The translations under genes were made by a program, and so were the position numbers. Shown here piece by piece: positions 45,050-56,309 of a stretch of 64,000 nt of DNA. The stretch comes from Ceratothoa steindachneri (lineage: Eukaryota; Arthropoda; Malacostraca; Isopoda; Cymothoidae), in assembly GCA_963969495.1 (NCBI GenBank), contig OZ018329.1, positions 147,620,502 through 147,684,501 on the forward strand, read 5' to 3'. The number at the start of each line of letters is the position of its first letter. The stretch's first letter is position 1. The notes under the pieces were generated by a model, which saw nothing but the letters and a program-made list of their open reading frames with translations, was not told the DNA's origin and did not search any database.

Positions 45050-45910
45050 GTGCAGTTCACAATCATTGGTAAAGTCAAGCTTGCAAGCGGCTGCCGGGTC
45101 CACCTGCCCACATGACATCATTTCGGCATCTAGGCCTGTACAGATTTGAGGCTACAGCCCTGGGCTCTGGAGCCGGAGAGGCATGGCGCTCCTCCAGATA
45201 CAGAAACAGTTCAACTTTCCACTTAAAAATAACCGAACTTGCACTGAAATCCTCCGGGAGAGAATTCCAGAGATTAACAACACGTATAGAGAAAAAGTGA
45301 GTGTGAGTATCCGTATTTGAGTGGGGTAGGATTTTTTTTGCTGTGACCACGAGTTCTGTTCTCTCTTCTACATTCAAACAAATCAAACAAGTGGGGACAA
45401 TGACCATTTAGGATCTTCCAAGCCATAATTAGGTCTGCACAGAGAAGGTGTCCTTTGATGGAGAACAGGCCCAAATTAGATAATCTATCAGCATAAGAAA
45501 GATCAGAAAATCCCCAAATTGTTTTTGTCCATCTCCTTTGTATAGACTCCAACAAGTGCAAGTCGCCAACATAGCCAGTATTCCACAATGCCCATCTTAA
45601 ACAGGGGTAAAACATGTGCAACCTTCCAAGCAGAGGGAACTTTCATTGAATAAATGCTTTTCTTAAAGATAAAGAGCAAGGGATAACATAAAGAAGAGGA
45701 ACAATTCCTGAAAAAATGAAGGAAGATTGTCGGGACCACAACTAGAAGAGTGTTTCAAATAACTAACTGTTTTTAGAATATCATTAATACTTTGAATACA
45801 AATTGAGAGCGGAAATTTTGATGATGAAAGGGATTGACCTGCACATTATGCACAAAGACAGAAGAGAAATAATCTGCTAGGTGATTAGCTATGGAGCCAT
45901 TACCATTAAT
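45050..45910 (-). pseudogene. LINE family 4 (L2/CR1-like): RT and C-terminus
   Basis: Minus strand. NGNGSIANHLADYFSSVF opens at 45910. SMKVPSAWKVAHVLPLFKMG is the RT fingers. The palm core is deleted, and HLLESIQRRWTKTIWGFSDL then LGLFSIKGHLLCADLIMAWK is the thumb/C-terminal signature. It ends with SIRVVNLWNSLPEDFSASSV. Interrupted on the right by a plus-strand CR1. Confidence 0.8.
45902..45910. repeat. Target-site duplication, left
   Basis: ACCATTAAT; identical copy at 46517-46525. Confidence 0.85.
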
Positions 45911-46516
45911 ACCTTCCCTGAAGCACCTTGAATATGAAGATAGACTGAGGGTACTAAATATGTTTTCATTTGAGAGATGTGTGAGGGGAGATATGATTGA
46001 GTTTTTAAAATCTGTTCTGGGATGGATAAGTTGGATTTTAACAAGTTATTTGAGTTGGAAGGTAGTAATAGGAGTAGGGGTCACCACTTAAAAATTAAAA
46101 AACAGAGGTGCAGGTTGGATGTTAGAAAATATTTTTTCACCAATAGATTGGTAGATTACTAGAATAGTTTGCCATCTGAGACAGTAGACAGTCCAAACTT
46201 GAATGTATTCAAACGCAGATTAGATGATTATATGGGAAGGGAGGGTTAACTTTTGGGGGTATTCTGGACTCATTACTGTGGATGCAGTTTTTTATTATTG
46301 TATATTACGATTGATTTGGATTTTGACGAGTCTTGATGATGATGCTTTTTGTTTTTGACACATTCCTGTGTATGGTTTGAATTGTATATTGTAGATGCAT
46401 GATCTGACACAATCCTATGGATGCATTTTATGGGTAGGTTTTGACAGATGTGGATGCCCTTTGATAGGCCCTTGTGGCTTTTGTCATCCGTGAAATTATA
46501 TTATGTTAACCCAACA
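45911..46516 (+). mobile_element. CR1 LINE 3' end, flanked by 9-bp duplication
   Basis: Plus strand. It starts in the RT C-terminus (PSLKHLEYEDRLRVLNMFSF), passes through a decayed RGHHLK-like segment and ends with the 3' UTR shared with 30440-30625. ACCATTAAT occurs at 45902-45910 and at 46517-46525, flanking the insert. Removing it rejoins family 4 coding sequence through LINGNGSIANHL, so the duplication is a genuine target site. Confidence 0.88.
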
Positions 46517-46525
46517 ACCATTAAT
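46517..46525. repeat. Target-site duplication, right
   Basis: ACCATTAAT; identical copy at 45902-45910. Confidence 0.85.
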
Positions 46526-46975
46526 TAAGAGAGGACCTACAGATGGTTTGTCAACTTTTTTATTTCTTAGGTAACCCTGAAGTCTTTTAGGTTCACCACA
46601 TGATAGGAGAGAATCTTCTTAAAAAGAAACAGCTCGCAGTTTCTTTTATAGAGAATATTTAGGTCTCTGAATTGCAACCAATCTTGAACAGTAGGTGGGA
46701 CTCTACGACAAAAGTCGCTTCTAAGGCGTTTGTAACTTCTCCAAACCGAACTCTTCTGCACAACAATCACACCAGATATGGTCCTAGACTAATGAGGGTT
46801 TGTATTCTTTGAATGTTTTTTTTAAAGGAACAAATTCATTAAATGCAGAGTGAAGAACTGACAAGAATTTATCGTAGCATATCTCAATGTCACAATAAAA
46901 AAAATTCAGAATCCCAGTCAACAAGTGAAAGAGTCATTGAACAATCGATAATTACCATGATTCGAAACTACCAAG
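46526..46975 (-). pseudogene. LINE family 4: endonuclease-RT linker
   Basis: Minus strand. YDKFLSVLHSAFNEFVPLKK lies near 46870, SVWRSYKRLRSDFCRRV near 46750 and ILYKRNCELFLFKKILSY near 46630, the typical linker between endonuclease and RT of CR1/L2-type ORF2. It continues across the CR1 insert into 45910. Its upstream end is cut by LINE family 3. Confidence 0.65.
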
Positions 46976-47152
46976 CAGCGGATTGATTGATTTAATCTGT
47001 TTTATAGGTGCTGAAACCCTATAAGGATTATTGGCACCGTGAAATTACAGTCAAGATAGTCACCATCACCTCTTCAGTCTAGGGACTCCACTCCTAGACA
47101 CTCAAGAATAAAGAGAAAGGTGGAGTCTGTTAGTATGAGAAGATAAGCTAAA
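46976..47152 (-). other. 3' UTR of LINE family 3
   Basis: Non-coding sequence below the ORF2 stop. The exact 3' end of the element is not fixed; a run ATTGATTGATTTAAT at 46982 may be the tail. Confidence 0.5.
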
Positions 47153-50100
47153 CTAGACGGTGCCAACAGTTACACAATTATGTATACAAATACTCATATC
47201 TATATATGTACATAAATGGATATACAACCTGAAAAAAATTAAAATAAAATAAAAATAATAATAACAAAAAAAAATAAATAAAATCAAATAAATTAAATGT
47301 CTATATAATGATGTATCTCTTAGAAACTTTAGTACTAGTTCAAATGGGACTGAGGAATTTAGGACAGTAGCATATGAAAATCTTAAGTTGTTTTCCAAGC
47401 AGAAATTTAATAAGGGTTTACGACTTAAAGCATATTCAGGGCATTGAGTTATAGCATGTTCTGGGGTAAGTTGTGTATTGCATTTTCCACAAAAGTGGAA
47501 AAGTGATGGATCAAAGAAGTAGCCATGGGATAGTCTACTGCAACCTAATCTTAGTCTAGTTAGTACGATACTGTCACGACGTGACATTCTATAAGGTCTG
47601 TTATTGTTTAAATTAGGAATTATTTGCGGGAGAATGCCAATATTTTGGGACCATTCATTTTGCCAGAGGTTGAAGACTGAGGGCTGCAGCATGCCTATCA
47701 TTTCTGATACTGAGAACCCCAGGTGTGTCGTATTAGCATTGTGTATTGCTGCTTTAGCTGCTGTGTCAACCACTTCATTATCTTTTATACCTGCATGACT
47801 AGGAACCCATAAAAAAACAGCTTCCAGGTTGATTTTATGTATATAGTTAATTATACGGTGGGTTAAGTAGTGACTTTTTTGTTCTTTCACAGCTAGCAAA
47901 CCTGATAGGGAGTCTGAAACTATGAGTAGTTTACAGTTGTCTAGTTTTTGATTTATGTACTTGAGTGAACTCAATATTGCATATAACTCAGCAGTAAATA
48001 TAGAGCAGTGATGGGGCAGTTTGAAGGTCTTTATGGTTTCCCTCCAGCTAAAAGCCCATGCTACTCCTTCATTACTTTTGGAACCATCTGTGAAAGTTAC
48101 ATTAAAACCTGAGGATTTATATAACTCAATTAATTCTAAGGACAATGTTTGGTAAATACATGAAGGAGTGTTGTTCTCAGGGTATGCAGTTAATGAGAGG
48201 TTAAAGTGAACTTTAGTTAGTGTTATATAGCAGTTAGATATTTTTATGGTGTTTAAATCAATGGGGTCATATCCTAAGTTCATTATATATTTTTTAATCC
48301 AACCACAAAAAGGTTTTGGATGAGGCCGAAGGTCATAGAAATTATACCAAAAGAATTGTAAAATACATATACGTGTGGGGTGATTTGCAATACTGAGTAC
48401 TTTAATACCATATCTTAGCCCTAGCAATATCCTACGAAATTTAAGAGGCATTATATTAGCTTCTGCCTCTAAAAAATCAACTCTGGTACAATTTAATGCA
48501 CCTATAGCTAGTCTAATACACTTAAATTGTATTCTATCAAGTTTTAATAGGTTGCTTTCTGATGATGTATGGTATAGGAAAGAGCCATAGTCTATTTTAC
48601 TTCTAACAAGGGATTTATATATATGTAATAGATGCATTCTATTTGACCCCCAGTTTGTATTTGCAAGATATTTTAGGAGCAAAATGCTAGATATACATTT
48701 CTCTATTAATGACGTAATATGAGCTGTCCAAGTTAGTCCCTGATCTAATACCATGCCCAAGTATTTATGAGTTTGCATGTAATTAATAGGGTAATTTAAT
48801 ATTATCAGTTCTGGCAAGTTATGTTTCCTAGGGCGTTTTGTAAAAATTATACACTTAGTTTTAGTAGGAGAAAAGGTGGTGCCCCATTTTTGTGACCAGT
48901 CAGATATAGAATCCATGATTTTTTGCATCTGGTTATGCATTTGATCCAAGTTTTCACCAGATAGCCACACTGCAATATCATCAGCATACAAGGCATGGTT
49001 TATGTCTAAATTTTTGAATAAATCATTTAACATGATTGAAAATAGGAGTGGACTTATAACGCTGCCCTGTGGTAAGCCGATTTGTACAGCAAATTTTTCT
49101 GAAGGGAGATTAGCTATAGAAACTCTTATAATTCTAGAGGAAATGAAATTTTTAATAAAGTTGGGGAGGTGGCCACGTAAACCCATCTTGTATAGTTTTT
49201 TATAAAGACCATGGTGCCAAATGGTATCATATGCTTTTTCAATGTCCAGAAAGATTGCCATTACATATTTATTGCAGAGGAACGCTTCCCTTATGTCACA
49301 TTCTAAGCGTACCAAACTATCCATAGTTGAGAAGTGCTTTCTGAATCCACTTTGGTAGTATGATAAGTACTTTTTTTCATTAAGGTATTTCTGTAATCTA
49401 ATGGTCAATATTCTCTCTAATGTCTTGCATAAGCAGCTTGTCAAGGCTATAGGGCGGTAAGAAGATGGTTCCTGACTTGGTTTCCCTGGCTTTAAAATAG
49501 GGATGAGTAAACTCTCTTTCCATGTATCTGGATAGGTATTATTTAGAAATAGGTGATTGTAGAAATTTAAGAGATTATGTTTATTTAGGTTACTAAGATT
49601 TGCTAGGAAGGGATATATTATGTCATCCATGCCAGGAGAGCTTGGTTTGTTTTGGGGAATAGCTTTTTCTAATTCATATAATGTAATTGGGCAGTTATAT
49701 TCCTCATTGTTAGATACCCCAAATGAAATTTCATTAAATTCAGCCTCCACCATAGTGTATACAAAGGGTTCTATGTAGGAGTGAATACTGCTAATAGCAG
49801 CAAAGTGGCCGGCTAATATTTGGGCAGTCACAAATGGGTCAGAAGTAAAGTTACTGCCAGATTTTAATGTGACGAGTGGATGGGGTTTATGTCCTTTTGT
49901 AAGTCTCCCTATCTTATCCCAAACTTCTGCTGTATGAGTGTTATGATTAATAGTTTGTACGAACCTTCTCCAAGAGAGACGTTTCGATAATCTAATTACC
50001 CTTCTGGCTAAGGCTTTAGCTTTATGATATAACAGTAAAGACTCTGGATTCATGTACTTCTTAAATAGTTTATAGGCTTTTTTTTTAACTTTTATTGCAT

Positions 50101-50971
50101 AGGCACAACTATCATTCCACCAGGGATTGTTATATTTAGGGAATATTCTTCTGTATGACTTTGGTATGGTTTTGGCTGCACATTTGGTGATAGCAGAGGT
50201 TACTAGAAGGCAAGCATCATTTGCATTAAGTGAAATATTGACTTTTGGAATTTGTAGCTCTTGATGAAATTTTTTTAAATTACCTTTATATAGCCATTTG
50301 GGCCTGGTATTATACTTCATTTCATACATCGTTTCCATAATTATGGGGAAGTGGTCACTATCATAAAGATCTGGTAGTACTTTCCACTCTAAGTTTAGTT
50401 TTAAAGAATGGGAGCATAGAGATATATCTATATGAGAAAAGTGTCCTCTAAATTCATTGCAATAGGTTGGGGCCTTTGAGTTTAGGATGTATAAATTTGC
50501 TTCTTCAATAAAATCTGTTATTTTATTTCCTCTAGGACAGCATTCTGATGAGCCCCACAGGTAGTGATGTCCATTCAAATCTCCAGATATTAATACTGGT
50601 GGAGGAAGTTGGTTATAAAGATTCATTAAGTCTTGTGTAGTTAAAGGAAATCTTGGAGGTATATAGATTGAACAAATTGTGAATTTTAAAGATGGTAAAT
50701 TAATTCTAGCTGCTATAGCTTCCAGATCAGAGGTGATATTTAAAGTTACAAATGGTACCCAGGAGGCTATGGCAAGTAGAACTCCTCCTCCATTACGGCT
50801 TCTATCTTTTCTTAAGATGGAATATCCTTTTAAAGAAATGTTTTGCTCTATTCCTAACCTTGTTTCTTGTAGCATTACAATTGATGGGGAATATTCATTT
50901 AAGATCATCTGCAAGAATGGTAACCTAGTTGTATAACTGCGTATATTCCACTGACATATTCTAAAGTTCAT
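47153..50971 (-). CDS. LINE family 3 (I clade) ORF2: endonuclease, RT, RNase H
   Basis: An uninterrupted 1272-codon frame. AP endonuclease (about 1-230): ICQWNIRSYTTRLPF, MLQETRL, ISGDLNGHHYLWG (about 134) and YDSDHFPIIM (about 206). Reverse transcriptase (about 430-780): SSYRPIALTSCLCKTLERIL, IFLDIEKAYDTIWHHGL (about 574), IGLPQGSVISPLLFSIM and HALYADDIAVWL (about 662). RNase H (about 955-1080): VTFTDGSKSNEGVAW, FTAELYAILSSL, IVSDSLSGLL and WVPSHAGIKDNEVVDTAA. C-terminal zinc motif: FHFCGKCNTQLTPEHAITQC (about 1164). RNase H after RT is the mark of the I group. It nicks target DNA and reverse-transcribes its own RNA. All catalytic positions look intact. The last ~40 residues are hydrophobic and could be read-through of a lost stop. 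Confidence 0.93.
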   Translation of the reverse strand: MNFRICQWNIRSYTTRLPFLQMILNEYSPSIVMLQETRLGIEQNISLKGYSILRKDRSRNGGGVLLAIASWVPFVTLNITSDLEAIAARINLPSLKFTICSIYIPPRFPLTTQDLMNLYNQLPPPVLISGDLNGHHYLWGSSECCPRGNKITDFIEEANLYILNSKAPTYCNEFRGHFSHIDISLCSHSLKLNLEWKVLPDLYDSDHFPIIMETMYEMKYNTRPKWLYKGNLKKFHQELQIPKVNISLNANDACLLVTSAITKCAAKTIPKSYRRIFPKYNNPWWNDSCAYAIKVKKKAYKLFKKYMNPESLLLYHKAKALARRVIRLSKRLSWRRFVQTINHNTHTAEVWDKIGRLTKGHKPHPLVTLKSGSNFTSDPFVTAQILAGHFAAISSIHSYIEPFVYTMVEAEFNEISFGVSNNEEYNCPITLYELEKAIPQNKPSSPGMDDIIYPFLANLSNLNKHNLLNFYNHLFLNNTYPDTWKESLLIPILKPGKPSQEPSSYRPIALTSCLCKTLERILTIRLQKYLNEKKYLSYYQSGFRKHFSTMDSLVRLECDIREAFLCNKYVMAIFLDIEKAYDTIWHHGLYKKLYKMGLRGHLPNFIKNFISSRIIRVSIANLPSEKFAVQIGLPQGSVISPLLFSIMLNDLFKNLDINHALYADDIAVWLSGENLDQMHNQMQKIMDSISDWSQKWGTTFSPTKTKCIIFTKRPRKHNLPELIILNYPINYMQTHKYLGMVLDQGLTWTAHITSLIEKCISSILLLKYLANTNWGSNRMHLLHIYKSLVRSKIDYGSFLYHTSSESNLLKLDRIQFKCIRLAIGALNCTRVDFLEAEANIMPLKFRRILLGLRYGIKVLSIANHPTRICILQFFWYNFYDLRPHPKPFCGWIKKYIMNLGYDPIDLNTIKISNCYITLTKVHFNLSLTAYPENNTPSCIYQTLSLELIELYKSSGFNVTFTDGSKSNEGVAWAFSWRETIKTFKLPHHCSIFTAELYAILSSLKYINQKLDNCKLLIVSDSLSGLLAVKEQKSHYLTHRIINYIHKINLEAVFLWVPSHAGIKDNEVVDTAAKAAIHNANTTHLGFSVSEMIGMLQPSVFNLWQNEWSQNIGILPQIIPNLNNNRPYRMSRRDSIVLTRLRLGCSRLSHGYFFDPSLFHFCGKCNTQLTPEHAITQCPEYALSRKPLLNFCLENNLRFSYATVLNSSVPFELVLKFLRDTSLYRHLIYLILFIFFCYYYFYFILIFFRLYIHLCTYIDMSICIHNCVTVGTV

Positions 50972-50993
50972 TATCTATATATAATTTAAACTA

Positions 50994-52390
50994 TTAATCA
51001 CCAAATAATATTCTGTAACCATCCCTTGAATCAATTTTTTTTGTAAAGCCCATTTTATTAAACACTATAGCCATTTTGTTAACTGCCTGTTTAGGGGCAA
51101 TGTTTGCTTCCATGATTTTCTTATATTCTTTAAGGATAGACCATAGGTATTCATTTGAGACATCTACATTATCAACATTATGAGAGTTTTGTTTATCTTC
51201 ATTATTAATACTTTTTGCAGGTAAAGATTGTGGTCTAGTAATGGGTAGGTCGCATTGTGTTTCTTTTGTAGCTTTTTCAGTTATAGTTTTTTTCTTGTTA
51301 TTTGTATATATGTCACTTGCATTTATAGGATGATTTTTGAAATATACCTGTCAAGCTTCCAAGAAGGATAATTTTTTATCAATTTTTAAATGAATAATTT
51401 CTTTCTCCCTGATCCACACAGGACATTCCTTAGAATTTCCTAAATGGTTGGGAGAAGAACAGTGAATACATTTAGGAGCCTCCCTTGGAGCGATACAATC
51501 CTGAGAATTATGTTGCTCATTACAATAAAGACATCTAGATTTATTTGTACAGGTCCTACTTCCATGTCCAAAATGCCAGCAATTAAAGCACATCAAGGGA
51601 TTAGGGTAGTGGTTATCAATACTGAACGTAAGGTATCCATAATATAATTTAGAAGGCAAGACATTTCCAGCAAAAGTTAATACTAACAAGGGGGTAGGGA
51701 TTCGGGAAAGCCTTTATTGAGGCGTCTAATTTTCATAACGGACTCATTTTGAATTTTTAATTCATTAAGTAATAATTCTTCCTCAAAGTATAGTAGATCA
51801 GGTGCATATATGATACCTTGAATAGTGTTTAAATTTTGTGCAACTGAGCATTCTACATCATATTGTCCATTGATAATGGTTTTTGTATTTAAAAGGGCTG
51901 TTGTCTGATCTGAGGATTTTGTATGTATTAAGAGGGATCCTGTTCTGCAATATTTAACCTCGATGACAGGGCCATGACAAATGGATTCAACAACTGTTTT
52001 AATTGTTAATGGACTTAATTTTGTCAAATTAACTGTTGGAGAACTTAAATATACCCAAGAAACAAATTTGGGATCAATATTCAATTTGGGGTCATTTTTG
52101 TTTATGGAAGTCACATTTATACTACCTGTATCATTGATCTTACTTTGTGATGTTACAGGAGCTTTATTACTGTGCGTTGAACTATGATATATAGCAGGGT
52201 AATTCGGGTACTTGTTCGATTTCTCTGAACCAGAAGTTGATGGCTGTGAAGAGAAACGAGAGACAGCTTGGTCAGTCTCTTTGATCACTTTGTGTAGTTG
52301 TTTTAGAGTAGGATCAACGTTAGGGGATTCGAGATCAGTATTAGAATTAGGTCGTTTTAGTTTAACTCGAGATTTGTCCTTTTGAGACAT
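50994..52390 (-). pseudogene. LINE family 3 ORF1 (Gag-like), two disruptions
   Basis: Starts MSQKDKSRVKLKRPNSNTDL at 52390. A frameshift at about 51685 (near GFPESLPP) moves to a second frame with the knuckle block CFNCWHFGHGSRTC, CLYCNEQHNSQDC and CIHCSSPNHLGNSKEC. An in-frame TGA at 51351-51353 is followed by 119 more codons ending YRIIFGD at 50994. Total length about 466 codons, normal for I-type ORF1. It lies 22 bp upstream of the ORF2 ATG. ORF1 protein binds RNA and forms the particle; this copy could not make a full one. Confidence 0.85.
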
Positions 52391-52665
52391 CTCGAGAGAA
52401 GAACGCCCCCGTGCCCTAGGGCACGGGCGACTTTCGTTAAAGAAAAGGTCTTAGGTTATTAAGGCAGTAGATATAAGGAGATAACCTAGGTTAAGCAAAA
52501 TTCTCACTAAGGTACCTAACGATTAATCACTTATATCAAGCAAGATTTGGAAAGTGTGGAGCAATACAACCTTTCGGGAGAAAGTCTACAGAGGGAAAAA
52601 AAAAACGAGCAGCGGAACTCAACACCAACGTGTTCGCAGCCAGGGGGAGGTTCCGTGCAGAAAAG
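52391..52665 (-). other. 5' UTR of LINE family 3
   Basis: Non-coding sequence above the ORF1 ATG. It contains the 20-bp palindrome at 52408-52427. The right end abuts the tail of the CR1 at 52666, so the true 5' end is uncertain. Confidence 0.6.
52408..52427. promoter_or_regulatory. Perfect 20-bp palindrome upstream of ORF1
   Basis: CCCGTGCCCT followed directly by AGGGCACGGG, 18 bp upstream of the ORF1 ATG (minus sense). GC-rich in an AT-rich setting. As RNA it could form a strong hairpin; as DNA it could be a dimer binding site. Function is inference. Confidence 0.6.
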
Positions 52666-52690
52666 TTCATAAGATCATAAGATCATAAGA
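52666..52690 (-). repeat. CR1 3' microsatellite tail
   Basis: Three tandem copies of an 8-bp unit (CATAAGAT; ATCTTATG on the element strand), the octamer-type tail known for CR1-related LINEs. Confidence 0.85.
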
Positions 52691-54456
52691 TGATTTAAAG
52701 TGAGATCACAGAGGCCTCCAGGGCCCTTCCAAGTGATGTCAACATATATAAGTGGTCCTTATTATACAAGGCCTTTACTGTCCATATATTTATCCAGCTT
52801 CAATTTAAAGGACTTCAAGGTTGCTGAATCTACAATTGTTTCTGGCAACTCGTTCCAAAGATTTACAATACGATTCCTGAACGAGTGTTTACCAATGTCG
52901 CTATTACAGTGGATTTTCTTTAATTTGAAGTAGTGGCCTCGAGTTCTATTGTCATTATCAAAATTGAAAAAGTTGGATAATCTTACTTTATCCATACCTG
53001 TTATCATTTTGTAAACCTCTATTAAATCACCTCTTACGATCCGCCTTCTCACTGAGAACATTCCCAGTTTCTGCAGTCTTACAAAGTAAGGGAGTTTATG
53101 CAAACTAGGTATCAATTTGGTTGCTCTACGCTGTACACCCTCCAACATATCAAGGTCACGCTCATAGTGCGGTGACCATGCCTGAATGCAATATTCTATA
53201 TGTGGACGAACATATGAGGTATACAATTTTTTAATGACCTCCTTGCTTTTATAAGCAACATTTCTCTTAATTAGCCCCAACATTCGATTTGCCTTGTTCT
53301 TTGATTCTATGCAATTTGTTTTGCATTTTAGGTCATTTGTTATAATTACTCCCAAGTCCTTTTCTTCCTTTACTTTTTGCAACCAATGACCTTCAATTTC
53401 ATAGGAGAAGTTTCTATTATTTTTACCAATATGTAGTGATTTACATTTATTATGGTTTAGCTTCATCTGCCATTTGTGGGCCCATGCAACAATTCTGTTT
53501 AAGCTTCTCTGGAGTGTTATGTTTCCATCCACATTACCTACTGGAAAGTATAGTTTAACATCATCAGCAAACATTTGAGTTTTGCAGCCAAACCCAGTAT
53601 CTATATCGTTAATATATAGGATGAAAAGCAGGGGTCCCATCACAGATCCCTGGGGAACACCGCTCTCAACCAGTTTCCATGTAGACTTAGTCCCATTTAA
53701 TACAACTCTTTGTTTTCTTTTTGTTAACCAAAGTTTGATCCACTTCAAGACCCTTCCAGAGATGCCATAAGATTCCAACTTATGACAAAGTTTCCCATGA
53801 GGGACCCTGTCAAAGGCTTTACTAAAATCTATATATAATACATCTATGTCTTTGTTACCTTTGTCAGACTGCTCAGTAACAAAGTTCATAAATTCTAGAA
53901 GGTTGGTAAGGCATGACTTCCCATTTTGAAAACCATGCTGTGAATCACTAATATATTTGTTCACCTCCAAGAATTTTTTAATCTGGGTACTAATTAATCT
54001 TTCTAGTATCTTACCAGGTAATGATGTAAGGCTTATGGGTCTATAGTTTTCTACTTTCTTCTTGCAACCCTGCTTATGAATAGGTACAACATTGGCCTCT
54101 TTCCAGTCTTCGGGAATCTCAGAATATTTGAGTGAGCGATCAAATATGATTTTGAGTGCAGTTGCAAGACTTTCCACACCTTCTTTTAAAACTCTAGCAA
54201 AGATACCATCTGGTCCAGGAGATTTATTAGGCAACATTTTGTTAATAACAGCTTTTATATCGCTCTTTGAAAGTTTCACATTCTCAAGAACTGGCCCACT
54301 TTCAAATTTCATATCGGGGTCCCAATCCATTTCACTTTCCTGAGTGAAAACTGAGGTAAAGTAGGAATTTAGTGCATCAGCAATATCTTTATCTCCTTGA
54401 TAGCACTCTCCATTATATTCTAATGGTCCAATTGTGGAACCCTGATACTTTATCAT
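52691..54456 (-). pseudogene. CR1 LINE: reverse transcriptase (564-codon frame)
   Basis: Minus strand, uninterrupted 54456-52762, then 3' UTR to 52691. It starts before RT (ADALNSYFTSVFTQESEMDW), with PGPDGIFARVLKEGVESLAT, WKEANVVPIHKQGCKKKVEN, LYIDFSKAFDRVPHGKL (motif A), SGVPQGSVMGPLLFILYIND (motif B), FADDVKLYFPVG (catalytic) and RGHYFKLKKIHCNSDIGKHS at the C-terminus. Catalytic residues are intact. The linker with the endonuclease appears deleted at about 54456, so the ATG of the frame is not a natural start. Confidence 0.88.
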
Positions 54457-54740
54457 GGCAGGATGTAAAAACCAAATCTACCACATTATTAGATCGGATA
54501 AATATGGGAAACATAGCCCACTGAGTAAGTCCTAAAATTAAACATATCAAGAAATGATCCAGAGGCAACAAACCTGACCAGTCTATATTGGGTAGGTTAA
54601 AATCACCCATCAAAATCAAATCTCTTCCAGTGCAAAAAGAATCTAAGAACAACTGTTGTCCTTGTAAGTTGAGATAGGGAGATACGGGGAAGTACGTGTA
54701 GCTACAACATCTAGACACGCCTTCCCTCCTCAACACTCAG
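54457..54740 (-). pseudogene. CR1 LINE: endonuclease fragment
   Basis: Minus strand. SPYLNLQGQQLFLDSF, DLILMGDFNLPNIDWSG (GDFN box) and NVVDLVFTSCHDKVSGFHNW. The SDH box and linker before the RT part are missing through a deletion. 5'-truncated. Confidence 0.8.
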
Positions 54741-55828
54741 AAACACTGACGCGAGTGACCTAAGCAAGTATTCCTCACTCGCGCTTTCATGTCACTAGGT
54801 CTTTCATGACCCCATTGGCTTACTCCCGCAAGCTGGATCGATAGAGTCCTAACATTTGGTGCATACAGAGGTACACAACTTCCGCCGCGAGGCAACCAAT
54901 CATCAAATATTCAGCCCAAATAAAGGGTAAGCATCTTAACCCATCCTAATCCATCTTAACTGACCCTAATCCATCTTAAGTGCACCTTAGCCCATCCTAA
55001 TCCATCTTAAGCTACCTCACCCCCCCCTAATCTATCTTAACCCACTCTAATCCATCTTAAACTACCTTAACCCACCCTAACCCATTGCATTCTCTAAGTA
55101 TCTTCCATCTCCATCATTATTCCTCATTAAATATATACTTTTTCAGTGTTATTGCAAACTTATCAATACAATATCATTATTTATTGTCTTTTCCATATTA
55201 AAATCTTCCACCATTAACATTAATCATCCTCCGTTATCCGTTTCCCCATTTACGTCCGCTTCCTCCTCTCTTTGTTCATCCGTCTTAAAGAGAAAGTGTG
55301 GAGATGATGTACCGGTTTAGCTGTACCTTACGAGTAGTTGGTGTACCTTATTTCGGAATCTTATTTGATGTACTTCTTTGGCGTAATGTTTAGTGTACCT
55401 TATTTGTGAACCTTATTGTTGTATTCTAGCTGTACCTTACCTGATGTACCTTATTTCGAAACCTTATTTGCTCTACCATACTTGGTCTAACCTTTTGAGA
55501 CCGATTCGTATTAATTGTGGTGTGCAGAGCTCAGTGGGGGCCTACTGTGAAACGGGACTTCCGAAATTCGAAACATTGGGCGCTACATCTTGAGGCAACC
55601 ACCGCAAAATTGACCACATAGGAAACCCATCTGACGGCTAACCACACGTATTGTGGCCTGACTACGTCATGGTGAGAAGAGAAGTTTTTCTTTAGTTACC
55701 CTACCAAACGCGCCGAGTAATCACCTCTCAATGTTACTCGGTCCTCATATTGTGCCTCCCTCATTTTTCAAGTTCCCATAAATTCAATTCATTTTTTGAC
55801 AAATCTCGTTTGTGGCACTTAGAGGTTT
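54741..55828. other. Non-coding stretch with two degenerate repeat fields
   Basis: 54935-55090 repeats variants of TAATCCATCTTAACCCACCC about eight times. 55300-55500 repeats variants of TGTACCTTATTT about eight times. No gene recognised. Confidence 0.65.
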
Positions 55829-56309
55829 TTAATGAATATTGCGGTAATATCCTAGATAGCTGTTAGACCACAATAAACATACAACCTATGTTTAGTTATT
55901 CAAAGGAATGAATTGTTAAATGATAACGCGAGTCTAAATTTTGCAGACAAATTCCTTAGTCCTAATCTGGGCGACGTTGGGAAAATGCGTAAATTAAAAA
56001 CAAAGAGTCTTAAGAAAAATATATATTATTGAACAAACACAGTTAGATTATTTAAGGGTGAATTTATAAAGTAACAGTTTATGATTGGATTGAGAATTAC
56101 ACGTGAATTAAATTTGAATGAGTTAACGGAACTTTAGAATGCATAGCCTTTAGCAATAATACATACTTGTATATAAGGGATTAATGGGAATGGAGTTACG
56201 AAATTGGATTATAAATTGAATTAATTAAATGGATTTATATAATTGGTAAATGGATATACATGAATGAATATATAATTGATAAAAATGGTTTGGTATAATT
56301 ATTAAATGA

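Noticed and set aside
46567..46770. 67-codon minus-strand ORF as a separate small gene
   Set aside because: Its residues fit the linker of LINE family 4 and continue across the CR1 insertion.
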